The notes: a model not told the origin generated them from the sequence alone. Numbered from the stretch's first letter, positions 25,874 to 34,668 are shown. The stretch: DNA of 64,000 nt from Rickettsiales bacterium (GCA_027485855.1 JAIXQD010000008.1:1-64000); one strand, 5' to 3'. Numbers and translations: made by a program.

Positions 25874-26824
25874 ATGCGCCATATTTTAGCCGTTCAGGCC
25901 GACCCGCTGCACACCCTTAAACTGGCCACCGACAGCACTTATTTACTGATGCAAGAGGCCCTGCGCCGCGATTGGCGCATTTTTTATTATGAGCCAAAAG
26001 ACCTCAGCCTGCTGAATGGTGCGCCGCATGCCAAAGGCGTGTTTTTAGAGAAACTCACCAACACCCAAGGTCAACCCGCCACAACCAGTGACACCACCAC
26101 CCTGCCGCTGGCTGAGGCAAAAATTGTGCTGCTGCGACAAGACCCGCCTTTTAACATGGCCTATATCAGCAGCACTTATATTTTAGAGCGCCTGCCCAAA
26201 AGCACTTTGGTGCTCAATAACCCCACTAGCGTGCGCAACGCGCCTGAAAAACTCTTGGTCACCGAATGGCCCGATTTAACGCCACCCACACTCATTACTA
26301 CCGACAAAGAAATGGCCACCGCGTTTAGACAGGCACAGGGTGATGTGGTGCTTAAGCCGCTTTATGGACATGGCGGCGCGCATGTATTTCATGTGCAAGC
26401 AGGTGATGGTAATTTTAACGGCCTGTTTGACCTGCTATTACAGCATGAGCAAACACCCATTATTGTGCAGCGCTATTTACCGGCCGTGCGCCAAGGCGAT
26501 AAACGCATTATTTTGCTTAATGGCTTACCCATTGCAGCGCTCAACCGCGTGCCCCCGCAAGGGCAAGTGCGCGCCAACACTGCCAGCGGCGGCACGCCTG
26601 AGCTGGCCAGCCTCACCGAGCACGATAAAAAAATATGTGCACAAATTGGCCCGCGCCTGCGTGAGCTTGGTTTAGTATTGGTGGGCATAGATGTGATTGG
26701 CGAATATTTGACAGAAATAAATGTGACCTCACCCACGGGCCTTGTGCTGCTTAACAAACTGGGCCACACCCAGCTTGAGCGGCAAATATGGGATGTTTTT
26801 ATGGAGCAGGTGAGTCGGGCTTAA
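25874..26824 (+). CDS. gshB: Glutathione synthetase
   Basis: A 316-residue ATP-grasp ligase that joins gamma-glutamylcysteine and glycine. It has the family segments LLRQDPPFNMAYISSTYILE, VLNNPTSVRNAPEKL, DVVLKPLYGHGGAHVF (Gly-rich loop), YLPAVRQGDKRIILLNGLPI and the late GIDVIGEYLTEINVTSPTG. The GGAG at 25861-25864 supports the start. Its last 26 bp overlap the convergent gene at 26799. Confidence 0.96.
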   Translation: MRHILAVQADPLHTLKLATDSTYLLMQEALRRDWRIFYYEPKDLSLLNGAPHAKGVFLEKLTNTQGQPATTSDTTTLPLAEAKIVLLRQDPPFNMAYISSTYILERLPKSTLVLNNPTSVRNAPEKLLVTEWPDLTPPTLITTDKEMATAFRQAQGDVVLKPLYGHGGAHVFHVQAGDGNFNGLFDLLLQHEQTPIIVQRYLPAVRQGDKRIILLNGLPIAALNRVPPQGQVRANTASGGTPELASLTEHDKKICAQIGPRLRELGLVLVGIDVIGEYLTEINVTSPTGLVLLNKLGHTQLERQIWDVFMEQVSRA

Positions 26825-27464
26825 AGCCAGACGCATGGCGCGCAAAAATCGGCTGGGCAAATTTATCTGGCGCGCGCTGCGTCATCTCACGCTTTAGCGC
26901 ATAGGGCAAATTATCGCTGACCTGTGCATTGCCAAAATTACGCTTAAGGTCAACAATGCTGCGCGATGTCCAAAGCCTGCCATCGCGCTCTTGCTGATCG
27001 AGATAGGCATAATAAAAATCATCGGGCCGGTGCCGCATGACCGTATCAACACCACCCACATGAATCGAAATGCGCCGCTGGCGCAATAGCTGCGTGCTAA
27101 ATGGGGCGTTAATATCAACATCAATGCTGGCCAACAGCCACAAAGTTTGCTGCACACGGGTGCGGCGGCACAGCACCTGATATTTTTCAACGCGGATATA
27201 GTTTTGTCCGCGCATTTGCCCGGCATTTGCCCGATAACGAGAAGTCAGTTTTTGTAGCTCGGCCGCCTCATGCGTGGTGGGCTCGGCGCGGCGTAAAATA
27301 AAATCGGCCTCACCGCGCTGAAACTGCTCGGCCAACATCTCGGCAATATGCTCGGCGCAGGCCTGCACATAATTTTGCACCAGCTGCTGGCCTTGCATAG
27401 CAATGCTTGGCCAATCTTGCGTGGGCTTGATGCTGCGTAAGAAACTTTGAGTGCCGTAAGGCAT
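26799..27464 (-). CDS. Uncharacterised 221-residue protein
   Basis: Not recognised. It is a soluble, Arg/Gln-rich protein: a helical first half (VQNYVQACAEHIAEMLAEQF, EAAELQKLTSRYR) and a second half with beta-like segments (TLWLLASIDVDINAPF, ISIHVGG) and the charged stretch DQQERDGRLWTSRSIVDLKR. No signal peptide. It ends PAP and overlaps the 3' end of gshB on the opposite strand. Confidence 0.55.
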   Translation of the reverse strand: MPYGTQSFLRSIKPTQDWPSIAMQGQQLVQNYVQACAEHIAEMLAEQFQRGEADFILRRAEPTTHEAAELQKLTSRYRANAGQMRGQNYIRVEKYQVLCRRTRVQQTLWLLASIDVDINAPFSTQLLRQRRISIHVGGVDTVMRHRPDDFYYAYLDQQERDGRLWTSRSIVDLKRNFGNAQVSDNLPYALKREMTQRAPDKFAQPIFARHASGFKPDSPAP

Positions 27465-27582
27465 TAAGGCGGGCTCCTATTTATCTTATTGTTAAAACAA
27501 ACACCCCACCGACACAAGCAATTAGTCTTGCATCAACACATCGCCCCAGTAAAATAAGCGTGATAATAACTGGGTGATAAGC

Positions 27583-28338
27583 ATGTTATGGCATAGTTTG
27601 AACGGCTTTATTTTTAACCTTCCGCCTCAGTCATGGCCGCAAGGCTTTAAGCGCTGGCGACATTTTTGGCAATCGCGCCAAACACATCGCCGCGCCCGCG
27701 ATGCGTTTCGGCAGCTTGTGGCCACAAGGCAATTTAGCCGTGATTGGTTTAGTCGCCATATTCCGGTTTGGCTCACACTCTTGCCGCATACAACACAAGC
27801 ACAGATACTTGAAATTGGCAGCTATGAGGGCTTAAGCACGCTGTTTATGTTGCAACATATTAAGCCCGCACGGCTTGATTGCGTTGATACATTTATTGGT
27901 AGCCACGAAGAACGCGGCCACTGGTTAACCGACATGCAGGCACGCTTTAAACATAATGTCGCCGAGCATTTGCCACAGGTTAATATTCTTGCCGGCAGCT
28001 CGCGGGTCATTGTGCCACAATTGCAAAAGCCAAAAAGTAACGCTGCCGAAGGCAGCCATAGCCCAGACGGCAATGATATAGCCGCTGCCGAAGGTGGCTA
28101 TGATATAATTTACATAGATGGCTATCATCATAGTCATTTTGTTTTGGCCGATGCGCTTAATAGCTGGCCCCTTCTGCGCCATGGTGGCCTGATGATTTTT
28201 GATGACTATGGCTGGAACTACCCAGACTACCGCGCCCACGAACAACCAAAAGCCGCCATTGATGCTTTTTTACAGCTTATAAAAGGCGAATATATTTTGC
28301 TTTATCGTGGCTATCAGCTTTTCTTGCAGCGCCAATAA
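27583..28338 (+). CDS. Class I SAM-dependent methyltransferase (Methyltransf_24-like)
   Basis: About 251 residues. The SAM motif is ILEIGSYEGLSTLF (motif I), followed by LDCVDTFIG (motif II) and, later, YDIIYIDGYHHSHFVLADAL and LRHGGLMIFDDYGW, as in small-molecule or sugar O-methyltransferases of this family. ATG 27583 is preferred; GTG 27574 is also possible. Between the strand ending QLQKPK and YDIIYIDG there is a 25-residue insertion (NAAEGSHSP..AAAEGG) encoded by DNA with GCTGCCGAAGG repeats. The substrate is unknown. The stop codon lies inside the terminator of amtB. Confidence 0.8.
   Translation: MLWHSLNGFIFNLPPQSWPQGFKRWRHFWQSRQTHRRARDAFRQLVATRQFSRDWFSRHIPVWLTLLPHTTQAQILEIGSYEGLSTLFMLQHIKPARLDCVDTFIGSHEERGHWLTDMQARFKHNVAEHLPQVNILAGSSRVIVPQLQKPKSNAAEGSHSPDGNDIAAAEGGYDIIYIDGYHHSHFVLADALNSWPLLRHGGLMIFDDYGWNYPDYRAHEQPKAAIDAFLQLIKGEYILLYRGYQLFLQRQ
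28042..28056. repeat. Palindrome GCTGCC-GAA-GGCAGC inside the methyltransferase gene
   Basis: A perfect 6-bp stem with a GAA loop. A second partial copy (GCTGCCGAAGGTGGC) begins at 28084. The core GCCGAAGGC is the reverse complement of the core in the 24-bp repeats at 1171-1257. Confidence 0.6.
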
Positions 28339-28368
28339 AAAAGCCGCCACTCTTTTGCAAGTGGCGGC
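28335..28368 (-). terminator. Terminator of amtB
   Basis: Stem GCCGCCACT / AGTGGCGGC with an 8-base loop; on the minus strand it is followed by TTTTTTATT. It lies 26 bp after the amtB stop. The stop codon of the convergent methyltransferase gene falls within its T-tract. Confidence 0.88.
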
Positions 28369-28393
28369 CTCTTTAAGTATTTACCATACCTTA

Positions 28394-29740
28394 CTAAGGC
28401 ATGGTTTCACCATGCAGGGCCCGATCCAAACCGTCGCGCTCGACTTCTTCGTCAACGCGCAGGCCGGTAATGGCATCAACCACCTTAAGCACAATAAATG
28501 TGCCAATAGCAGCCCAAACAATAGTGACCACCACGCCTTCAATCTGAATCCAGATTTGTGCGGCATTGCCATCGATTAAGCCTTTCGCCGCATCGCCACC
28601 AATGGCCGATTTAGCAAAGACGCCCGTGAGTATGGCGCCAATAAGACCGCCCACACCATGCACGCCAAAGGCATCAAGGCTGTCATCATAGCCAAGCGTT
28701 TTCTTAAGCTTGGTGGCGCCCCAGTAGCAGATAACGCCAGCAGCAATACCAATGCCCAACGCGCCAAACACATCGACAAAACCAGCGGCTGGCGTAATCG
28801 CCACAAGGCCAGCAATGGCGCCTGTGATAATCCCCAACAAGCTTGGCTTGCCGCGTGAGCCCCACTCGGTCAACATCCACGCTAAAGCGGCAACAGCCGA
28901 GGCCACCATGGTGACAGTCATGGCCAAACCCGCCCGACCATTCGCAGCGCCAGCCGAGCCCGCATTAAAGCCAAACCAACCCACCCACAAAAGTGAGGCG
29001 CCAATCATGCACAGCACCAAATTATGCGGGGCAAAGTTTTCATGGGGGTAGCCCTTGCGCTTGCCCATAACCAGCGCGCAAACCAAACCGGCCACACCTG
29101 CATTGACGTGCACAACAGTGCCACCAGCAAAGTCTAACACGCCCTCGCCAAAGCCCCAGCCATTGGGGTGCCACATCATATGTGCTATGGGCGCATACAC
29201 AACCACAACCCACAGCGCCATAAACAACAAAAAGCCCGAAAACTTCATGCGGTCGGCAAAGGCACCGGCAATAAGAGCGGGAGTAATAATCGCAAAGGTC
29301 ATTTGAAACATCATGAAGGTTGGCTCAGTGATGGTAAACGGTATCGCGCCTTGCGCCATACCAGCACCCAGCACAAAAGCGGCATTCATATCAACGCCGC
29401 CTAAAAATGCTTTGCTAAAATCGCCAACAATTTTGCCCATCATGCCTTCGCTGCCATTGCCAAAAGCCAATGAGTAAACAAAGCAAGCCCACATCACCGC
29501 CACAAGGCAGGTGACGGCAAAAGTTTGCATAACGGTTGCCAGCACGTTTTTCTTACGCACCATGCCGCCATAATATAAAGCCAAGCCCGGAATGGTCATC
29601 AGCAGCACCAGCGCCGTTGAGGTCATCATCCAGGCCATATCACCGCTATTGATCTCTTGCGCCAGAGCAAGGCTTGGCGTGAGTAAGAGCACAAGCGCCC
29701 CTAGCAATAAACGCTGTATATGTATTTTTAAACCAAGCAT
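28394..29740 (-). CDS. amtB: Ammonium transporter (Amt family)
   Basis: A 448-residue channel for ammonia/ammonium. A cleavable signal peptide (about 1-27, ending SLALAQ) is followed by eleven hydrophobic helices. Family motifs include WMMTSTALVLLMTIPGLALYYGG, HMMWHPNGWG, GVLDFAGGTVVHVNAGVAGL and DDSLDAFGVHGVGGLIG. No glnK is adjacent, although many proteobacteria pair the two. The ATG follows AAGGAG, and a candidate sigma-54 promoter lies upstream. A clear terminator follows. Confidence 0.96.
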   Translation of the reverse strand: MLGLKIHIQRLLLGALVLLLTPSLALAQEINSGDMAWMMTSTALVLLMTIPGLALYYGGMVRKKNVLATVMQTFAVTCLVAVMWACFVYSLAFGNGSEGMMGKIVGDFSKAFLGGVDMNAAFVLGAGMAQGAIPFTITEPTFMMFQMTFAIITPALIAGAFADRMKFSGFLLFMALWVVVVYAPIAHMMWHPNGWGFGEGVLDFAGGTVVHVNAGVAGLVCALVMGKRKGYPHENFAPHNLVLCMIGASLLWVGWFGFNAGSAGAANGRAGLAMTVTMVASAVAALAWMLTEWGSRGKPSLLGIITGAIAGLVAITPAAGFVDVFGALGIGIAAGVICYWGATKLKKTLGYDDSLDAFGVHGVGGLIGAILTGVFAKSAIGGDAAKGLIDGNAAQIWIQIEGVVVTIVWAAIGTFIVLKVVDAITGLRVDEEVERDGLDRALHGETMP

Positions 29741-30055
29741 TGGTCTTGCTCCTTATATGGTGTGGGCAGAATACGGCAAATTGCACCCCAACAGGAAAAC
29801 CCCGCCAGAATCACAAATTTAGAATTTTGGTAGTTTATACAAACAAAGCAGGCAAACAAGCGCCACATCGGCGTAAGCGGGGCTTTGCGCAGTGCTGTGG
29901 CACGCATACTACAGAGCTTTCAAGCGCATGACTTTTCGTGCGCGAATTGACAAGCCCGATTATTAGATAATTACTTATCCGACAATAATCTTATGGCGGC
30001 TCGGGGCGCGCTGCGCAAAAAAACCACCAAACAGCGCGCGCTTGTTAGGGCTATA
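29741..30055. other. 315-bp intergenic region upstream of amtB
   Basis: Besides the candidate sigma-54 promoter it contains an imperfect hairpin at 30006-30039 (GCGCGCTG / CAGCGCGC with an 18-base loop) just after the end of the 80-residue gene at 30056. On the minus strand the loop holds a T-run, so it is not a normal terminator. I see no gene, tRNA or clear NtrC palindrome here. Confidence 0.5.
29775..29790 (-). promoter_or_regulatory. Candidate sigma-54 promoter of amtB
   Basis: On the minus strand TGGGGTGCAATTTGCC has GG and GC exactly 10 bp apart and the TTGC box, matching TGGCACG-N4-TTGC at 8 of 11 key positions. The GC lies about 36 bp before the amtB ATG, which gives a sensible short leader. 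Nitrogen-controlled amt genes usually use such promoters. Confidence 0.55.
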
Positions 30056-30298
30056 TTAATCTTCTAATGCTTCGGCATCTTGCTCAATTTGATTGGCAAG
30101 ATCGCGCAGCATTTCAGAAACATCCAAGGGGCCAATCACCGCAACCGCTTGGTTCACTGCAGCTTCAATCATGGCCACGGCAATGTAATCGGCATTGTCG
30201 GGCTGCTCGGTGAGTGCGGCTTGCAAATGTTTTTCGGCAATGTTGAGGGCTTGCTCAAACTGTTCGGCGGCGGCTTGTTGTTCGGCGGGCTCAGTCAT
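30056..30298 (-). CDS. Small acidic helical protein, uncharacterised
   Basis: An 80-residue protein with no recognised domain. It is almost wholly helical by composition (EQQAAAEQFEQALNIAEKH) and very acidic at the end (QIEQDAEALED). The central part (IEAAVNQAVAVIGPLDVSEML) could form a helical hairpin. It is divergent from the thioesterase gene, with 112 bp between starts. The coding bias of the frame and the lack of alternatives support it as a gene. Confidence 0.55.
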   Translation of the reverse strand: MTEPAEQQAAAEQFEQALNIAEKHLQAALTEQPDNADYIAVAMIEAAVNQAVAVIGPLDVSEMLRDLANQIEQDAEALED

Positions 30299-30410
30299 GA
30301 TACTTTCCTTTTTCGCGGGCTAAACTATCTGGCTAAAATTATCTGGCTTATGGGCCATGTGCCGCCTTATTATCATTTTTACACTCCCCAGACTATCGGA
30401 GATTGCCACA

Positions 30411-30836
30411 ATGCTTGAAACTGACCTCCGATCTCTTGAGCTGTATCCTTTCTGGCACAGTGAGGTTGTGCGCTTTGGCGATATGGATGCGCTGGGGCAT
30501 GTCAATAACAACAAAATTGGCACTTATTTTGAGTGTGCACGGGTGGGGCTGTTACAAGCCGCCTGGGATGAATGGTGGCGCCAAGATAGCTATGTGGTGC
30601 TCGCGGGCATTGCCATCGATTTTCTGACCGAGCTACAGCATCCGGCAACGGTGCGCGTGGGGGTTGCCGTAGAAAAAGTCGGCAATAGCTCTTTTGTGTT
30701 GGTCAGCGCCATTTTTAACGGACAGGCTTGTGTGTCGGTCGCACGAGCCACCTGCGTTTTGGTCGATAGCGCCCATCGCAAAAGCCGCAAATTAAGCGAG
30801 GCACAAATTGCCGCGCTTAAGCGCTTTAGCCGATGA
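30411..30836 (+). CDS. Acyl-CoA thioesterase, 4HBT hot-dog family
   Basis: A 141-residue hot-dog protein. It has VVRFGDMDALGHVNNNKIGTYFECARVGLL: the Asp of RFGDMDALGHVNN is the usual catalytic acid of the 4-hydroxybenzoyl-CoA thioesterase family. Later strands (VRVGVAVEKVGNSSFVLVSAIF, ARATCVLVD) complete the fold. The ATG follows GGAG. It overlaps the next start by 4 bp. The acyl substrate is unknown. Confidence 0.9.
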   Translation: MLETDLRSLELYPFWHSEVVRFGDMDALGHVNNNKIGTYFECARVGLLQAAWDEWWRQDSYVVLAGIAIDFLTELQHPATVRVGVAVEKVGNSSFVLVSAIFNGQACVSVARATCVLVDSAHRKSRKLSEAQIAALKRFSR

Positions 30837-32101
30837 GCAAAAAAAACATTATGCACATTACCGCCTTGGCCGATCATGGCGAGGGTCTGGCCCAGCAAGA
30901 TGGCCGCAGCCATTTTATTGCGGGCGCTCTCCCCAACGAGATATGGCAACAGCAAGAGAGTGGCTGGGTGATGCAACAAGCCAGCCCACAACGCACCGAT
31001 GCCCAATGCCCCCATTTTAGCTCCCCCAGCACAGCGCAAAGCTGTGGTGGCTGCCAAATGCAACATGCCACAGCATTTCTAGACCAATGGCAGCAAGAGC
31101 GCGTGCTGCGCCATATGCAAAAAGCGGGCGTGCTGCTGCAAGGCGCCACACAATTGCCCACTGCCCGCAGCCCCAAAGCCAGCCGCAGGCGCGCACAGCT
31201 TGCGGCAATTCATAGTGCTGACGGCCTTATTCTGGGTTTTCATGCAGCATCTAGCAAAAGGATTATTAACCTATCTGCTTGTGCGGTGCTAGCGCCACAA
31301 CTTATGGCCGCATTGCCTGCTTTGCGCAGCGTTTTAGTGCAAACGCTGCCGCGGGGTGCGGCACTCGATATACATTTAACCTTGGCCGATAATGGGCTAG
31401 ATGCCTGCCTTGTGGGCGGCACAAAACCAAAAAATGCCGGCACCGCGCTGGCGCCATGGCTGAGCATGCCCAATTTGGTGCGCTTAAGCTGGCAAGCGCA
31501 GCCCCATGCTTTGCCCGAATTACTATTTGCACAAGCCCAACCACACATAAACATTTCCGGCGTGAGCGTTAAAATACCGCCCGCCAGTTTTTTACAAGCC
31601 ACCCTTGAGGGCGAAATTGCCTTGCGTGATTTTGCGCTGCTATCGCTCAAACAAAGCAAAGCCAAAAAACCGATAGAGCTTTTTTGTGGCGTGGGTAGTT
31701 TTTCGCTGGCGCTGGCAGGCACGCGCCCATTGGTTTGCTACGATAATAACGCGCCCGCCATCGCCGCACTGACCTTGGCCGCCAAACAGGCGCTGCTGCC
31801 CATCACCGCCAAAGAGCGCGACCTATTCCGCGCACCCGTCTTGCGCGAAGAGCTGAATAATCATGATTGGGTTTTGCTTGACCCACCCCGTGCTGGCGCA
31901 ACCGCACAAATAACCCAAATTATTAAAAGCGATGTAAAAGATGTGGTGATGCTGAGCTGCGATTTAGGCACAGCCGCACGCGACCTTGCCGATTTGCAGC
32001 AAGGCAGCTTTAAAGTCACCGAATGGCAGATTATCGACCAGTTTTTATGGTCGAACCATATTGAGCTGGCTGTGGCGCTTGAGCGCCCCCGCAAAAGATA
32101 G
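30833..32101 (+). CDS. RNA m5U methyltransferase, TrmA/RlmD family
   Basis: A 422-residue enzyme with an N-terminal TRAM-like part (ITALADHGEGLAQQDGRSHFI), an iron-sulfur cysteine group (CPHF..SCGGCQMQH), and the SAM domain with ELFCGVGSFSLAL, VLLDPPRAGA and the catalytic VVMLSCDLGTAARDLADL. It methylates C5 of uridine in tRNA or 23S rRNA; the iron-sulfur motif favours an rRNA enzyme of the RlmD/RlmC type, but the exact position cannot be told. It overlaps the thioesterase gene (ATGA). Confidence 0.88.
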   Translation: MSKKNIMHITALADHGEGLAQQDGRSHFIAGALPNEIWQQQESGWVMQQASPQRTDAQCPHFSSPSTAQSCGGCQMQHATAFLDQWQQERVLRHMQKAGVLLQGATQLPTARSPKASRRRAQLAAIHSADGLILGFHAASSKRIINLSACAVLAPQLMAALPALRSVLVQTLPRGAALDIHLTLADNGLDACLVGGTKPKNAGTALAPWLSMPNLVRLSWQAQPHALPELLFAQAQPHINISGVSVKIPPASFLQATLEGEIALRDFALLSLKQSKAKKPIELFCGVGSFSLALAGTRPLVCYDNNAPAIAALTLAAKQALLPITAKERDLFRAPVLREELNNHDWVLLDPPRAGATAQITQIIKSDVKDVVMLSCDLGTAARDLADLQQGSFKVTEWQIIDQFLWSNHIELAVALERPRKR

Positions 32102-32117
32102 CTACAAAATTTGTAAC

Positions 32118-32792
32118 TTAGCTGAGCTGAGCGGCTTTAGCTTTTGGTGCGGCCAAGGCTTTTTGCAAAGCGATATCGCGGGGACGCGATAGCAGGCTAT
32201 CACCATCTTTGAGCAATTTATAAAGCCCATAAGCGCCACTCGCAGCTTCGCCTGCGCCAACAACAAGGCCAAAGCCACGCACCCAAAGCGAGCCTTTGCT
32301 CTGCCATGTGCTGCGTGCCGATAAAGTTGCCAGCACCGTTTGACCCGCAAGCGCCGTGCCTAAAGATACTTTAGCGCCCGTGCCTTGAATTTTTGCAGCA
32401 GGCAGAGTGAGCGCACCAAGGCTTTCAACCAAGGCTGCGGCATAGGCTTTGTCTTTTTGCGCGCGCTCAAAATGCGGGGCGGTGGCTTGCTTTACCGCGC
32501 TATCAAATAATGTTTCAACCGCTTTGGTGCGGGCGATTTGCTGACGACGATTACGCTCGGTGCCAACGGTGCGATAAACATCATAGCCAAGTTGCAAAGC
32601 AATGAGGCTCGCGGCCGACTTGCCTTTATTGGCCGCCGATAAACCCAAGCCGGCCTGATTGAGCGCCATGCTGGGCAAAACGCGCACAGCCTCACGCGTG
32701 AGAATTTCGTTGTAGGTCGTCAGGGCATTTTGCATGGCCGGATGCTGGATAATCTCGGCAGTGATTTTTTGGCTTTGGCTGATGTCGGTCAT
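32118..32792 (-). CDS. Uncharacterised 224-residue protein with hydrophobic C-terminal half
   Basis: Not recognised. The first half is helical and Ala-rich (ILTREAVRVLPSMALNQAGL). The second half has two weakly hydrophobic, Gly/Ala-rich stretches (GTALAGQTVLATLSA and FGLVVGAGEAASGAYGLYKLL) that could insert in a membrane. It ends in a short basic tail. The start follows AGGAG. It lies directly downstream of the two membrane-hairpin relatives and might belong with them. Confidence 0.55.
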   Translation of the reverse strand: MTDISQSQKITAEIIQHPAMQNALTTYNEILTREAVRVLPSMALNQAGLGLSAANKGKSAASLIALQLGYDVYRTVGTERNRRQQIARTKAVETLFDSAVKQATAPHFERAQKDKAYAAALVESLGALTLPAAKIQGTGAKVSLGTALAGQTVLATLSARSTWQSKGSLWVRGFGLVVGAGEAASGAYGLYKLLKDGDSLLSRPRDIALQKALAAPKAKAAQLS

Positions 32793-32945
32793 TGGGCGCT
32801 CCTGTTTGTCTGTTTATTTTTTAGCAACTTAGCTGGGCAAAATGCAAAACAATCTTGATAGCGCGGCGCAAGATTAAACCAGCAACCATGGTTAATGACG
32901 TAGTTAATTGGGCGGTTAATGACGCGGCCGATATTCAAAGCTAAT

Positions 32946-33842
32946 TTAAACTTGCGGCACTTCGCCCACGCCACGCCCTACGCGGGTGGTTAATGGCCGC
33001 GCGGGTGGCAAGATGGGCGCAGTTTCTGCTACTTTTGGTGCCGCTGTGTTGATAACCGGCGCGGGGGTATTGCTTTGCGCCGAGTCCGCGCTGTTGTCCT
33101 GCGCCGAGTCCGCGCCGTTATCTCGCGCCGAGTCCGCGCGAAGATCTTGCACGGGTTGGTCTTTGGCTTTTTTGGTCTTAACCACCGGTTTTGCTACGGG
33201 CGGCGGGTTGGCTTTTAGGTCGATAAGGCGCGCGCGCTCTTCAGCAATAATTGTTTGCAGCGGATGGTCTTTATGGCGATTGCGGGCAAAACCTATGCGG
33301 TTGGTGATGCCGACAAAAGCAATATACGCACCCATAAAAGTTGCCAATGTGCCGGTGGCAGCACCAATGGCAAGCAAACCCAAGCCCGCGGCGGCAATAA
33401 CACCACCCATAATTGTTGCGGCAACTGCGATAGTGCCAGACGAGGCTTTCGGCTTAAGTTTAGATGAGTCGGCCAAAGCATTAATGGTTTTTGCGTAGGT
33501 GGTTTCATCAAGCGGCATAGTGGCAGATTCAGACTGCGCTAATTTAGACAAGGTTTTAAAACGCGCCCGCACAGCGTTTTGATAACTCTCCCGCGCTTCG
33601 GCCACTTTGGTTTTTTTGGGGTCAATAAATGTTGGGCTGCCGATAATCATAATAACAAAGCCAATAATCGGGCTGATTAAAGTCACCCCCAGCGCAACAA
33701 TATTTTTAACATCGCGCGACTCGGCGCGTTCACGATTATGACTAAAGCCACTCACTCTTTCATATTCGGCTTCTGCCGCTCTTACTTTGGCATCACCGTT
33801 GATATAATCGACATGGTTATTTATTGAGCTGCTTTTGGGCAT
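32946..33842 (-). CDS. Membrane-hairpin protein, family member E
   Basis: A 298-residue protein with two hydrophobic pairs: one near 46-70 (NIVALGVTLISPIIGFVIMI) and one near 140-180 (GTIAVAATIMGGVIAAAGLGLLAIGA). A charged region follows (AEERARLIDLKANPPP), then an eight-residue repeat built on ADSA (three copies, 24-bp DNA repeats) and a Pro/Ala-rich linker ending in GVGEVPQV. The start MPKSSS at 33842 follows AAGGA; the longer frame is unlikely. The tail resembles members A to D and F. Confidence 0.65.
   Translation of the reverse strand: MPKSSSINNHVDYINGDAKVRAAEAEYERVSGFSHNRERAESRDVKNIVALGVTLISPIIGFVIMIIGSPTFIDPKKTKVAEARESYQNAVRARFKTLSKLAQSESATMPLDETTYAKTINALADSSKLKPKASSGTIAVAATIMGGVIAAAGLGLLAIGAATGTLATFMGAYIAFVGITNRIGFARNRHKDHPLQTIIAEERARLIDLKANPPPVAKPVVKTKKAKDQPVQDLRADSARDNGADSAQDNSADSAQSNTPAPVINTAAPKVAETAPILPPARPLTTRVGRGVGEVPQV
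33077..33148. repeat. 24-bp in-frame tandem repeat, three copies
   Basis: Units start at 33077, 33101 and 33125, each opening with GCGCCGAGTCCGCGC and varying in the last nine bases. On the minus strand they encode eight-residue units of the type (R/Q)DN(G/S)ADSA in the linker of the hairpin protein. Confidence 0.85.
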
Positions 33843-33864
33843 TGCTGATTCCTTATTGGCAAAA

Positions 33865-34668
33865 TTAAGCGTTTGGCACGTCAAACTTAGCGCCAATGCG
33901 CGCCGCACGGGGGCGCAAAAGCTCGCCCTCACGAACAGGCGGCACAACAGGGGCCGCAACCGCAACCGGCACCGCAACCGGTGCGCTCTCAACTTTTGGT
34001 GTTACCGCAACAGTAACAGGTGTTACCTCAGGCTTTGCCACAACTACGGGAGGTAAAATAGCTTTAAACTGTGCTTGTGCCTGATGCACAGCCTCTGTGC
34101 CTGGTGAGCCCTTGGCCGCATTAGAAAGAGCCTGGTCAGCCACAACTATGCTTGCCAAACCAAAAAACCCACCAATCAAATAAAATGGCACAGCAGCCCA
34201 ACCTACAGCCGCTGCTGTACCCAGCGCCACCAAACATGCAGTGGTAAATCCAGCCGCCACAACAGCGCCTATTACTTTTCTGCGCTGCAAATTTCCGTAG
34301 GATTCTGGCAAACCTTTGTAAAGCTTTTGCAACTTGCCGTATAAAGTAGCGTCCTTATTTTTGGCGACAGTTTCGTTTAGCTTGCCCAGTTTTGTGCCCA
34401 ATGCCAGATGATAATTTTTCTTTTGCTTGTCATTTGCGGGGGCATTACCAGCGACCACGATGCTAGTAATAAAGGCACCTAAGGCCAGCCACGGCATACC
34501 CAACAATAGCAAGCCAACGCTGCCATAACCCGTTACTGATGTCAGCACACCGGCCACGCGCCGCTTTTCGTTAATGGTGTCTAGTTCAGCCTTGGCCTGA
34601 TATAATGCAGGGTCTGAAAAAAGCAGCTCTTGCTGCAAAGCTTTTTGTTTTTTGCCAAAACCGAACAT
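33865..34668 (-). CDS. Membrane-hairpin protein, family member F
   Basis: A 267-residue protein: a first hydrophobic pair (about 38-72, GYGSVGLLLLGMPWLALGAF), a charged helical middle (KNYHLALGTKLGKLNETVAK), a second hydrophobic pair (about 127-168, VIGAVVAAGFTTACLVALGT), then a long Val/Pro/Ala linker (VAVPVAVAAPVVPPVRE) and the tail RPRAARIGAKFDVPNA. Start MFGFGKK at 34668 follows GGAG. The tail is close to that of member C (TRAARTIG). It is 22 bp before member E on the same strand. Confidence 0.65.
   Translation of the reverse strand: MFGFGKKQKALQQELLFSDPALYQAKAELDTINEKRRVAGVLTSVTGYGSVGLLLLGMPWLALGAFITSIVVAGNAPANDKQKKNYHLALGTKLGKLNETVAKNKDATLYGKLQKLYKGLPESYGNLQRRKVIGAVVAAGFTTACLVALGTAAAVGWAAVPFYLIGGFFGLASIVVADQALSNAAKGSPGTEAVHQAQAQFKAILPPVVVAKPEVTPVTVAVTPKVESAPVAVPVAVAAPVVPPVREGELLRPRAARIGAKFDVPNA

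Noticed and set aside
30006..30039. GC-rich hairpin as a terminator after the 80-residue gene
   Set aside because: The loop is 18 bases long and the T-run is inside the loop rather than after the stem.
33843..33992. Longer N-terminus for hairpin member E
   Set aside because: The added residues are Arg/Leu/Cys-rich, overlap the end of member F, and precede a start with a clear ribosome site.
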